DNA of 64,000 nt from Bursaphelenchus xylophilus (Eukaryota; Nematoda; Chromadorea; Rhabditida; Aphelenchoididae): positions 744,001-808,000 of the forward strand of contig CAJFCV020000001.1 in NCBI GenBank assembly GCA_904066235.2, in the 5' to 3' direction. Below are positions 63,909 through 64,000 of the stretch, piece after piece. Position 1 is the stretch's first letter. Each line of letters begins with the position of its first letter. The position numbers and the translations under genes were made by a program. A model generated the notes under the pieces. That model was given only the letters and a program-made list of their open reading frames with translations, did no database searches and was not told the DNA's origin.

Positions 63909-64000
63909 GTAAGATTTTTTTTTATTTTTTTGCAGAATTTTTGAATTTTTTTAGAAAAAATTAGGATCGTTTTTTTTTTTTCCGCAAAAAAATCTTTTTT

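Overview
The window is nuclear DNA of a nematode; the species is undetermined. Evidence: small multi-exon genes with GTAAG-type donors and TTTTCAG/TTTTAG acceptors, start codons a few bases to about 40 bases downstream of acceptor-like sites (as in spliced-leader trans-splicing), short A/T-rich introns, and very many small inverted-repeat elements. I have an unverified impression that the most abundant repeat (termini CAGTCTGTCGGGAAAATA) also occurs in Caenorhabditis.

Layout. 1-20 kb: mostly repeats, with one well-supported minus-strand gene for a secreted EGF-like protein (4830-5655), a weak plus-strand transcription unit (3096-4094) and a nest of two hAT-like elements in one target site (9226-10680). 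20.6-33 kb: two tandem plus-strand paralogues encoding four-helix membrane proteins (20668-25023 and 31656-32918). The first has a 3.3-kb intron full of repeats that includes a retroposed cDNA fragment; the second has a tRNA-Leu gene in its last intron. A truncated LTR retrotransposon lies between them (from 26012). 33.5-45 kb: two GC-rich islands, then two plus-strand genes built from transposon-type domains: a MADF-FLYWCH protein (36327-38993) and a protein with an integrase-type HHCC zinc-binding motif (39496-42553, with a tRNA-Lys gene in an intron). The main element families A and B are absent from this stretch. 45-50.5 kb: a trimer of the main element, a 2.4-kb foldback element (46128-48502) and a mariner-like element carrying a broken transposase N-terminus (49921-50416). 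50.8-54.6 kb: a serine-rich gene of unknown function in three exons. 54.6-64 kb: repeats, plus a possible terminal exon of a minus-strand zinc-finger gene (61711-61895).

Repeat families, named here for convenience: A (about 45 pieces, roughly 150 bp, probable TA target; cores A1 and A2 share the same termini); B (about 440 bp, termini GGGGAAGTACTCCAAGTGCG, about 25 pieces); C (about 195 bp, rich in the palindrome TGCACNGTGCA); D (250-460 bp, termini TTTTCATAAAGTGCATGGAC); E (about 210-260 bp, three copies). Strands for A and B give the orientation of the core.

The genes do not form an obvious pathway. The links are tandem duplication of the membrane-protein pair, and two neighbouring genes that look derived from transposable-element domains and might be co-transcribed (503 bp between stop and next start). 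All coordinates and splice sites were read by eye and may be off by a few bases, especially in degenerate repeats.
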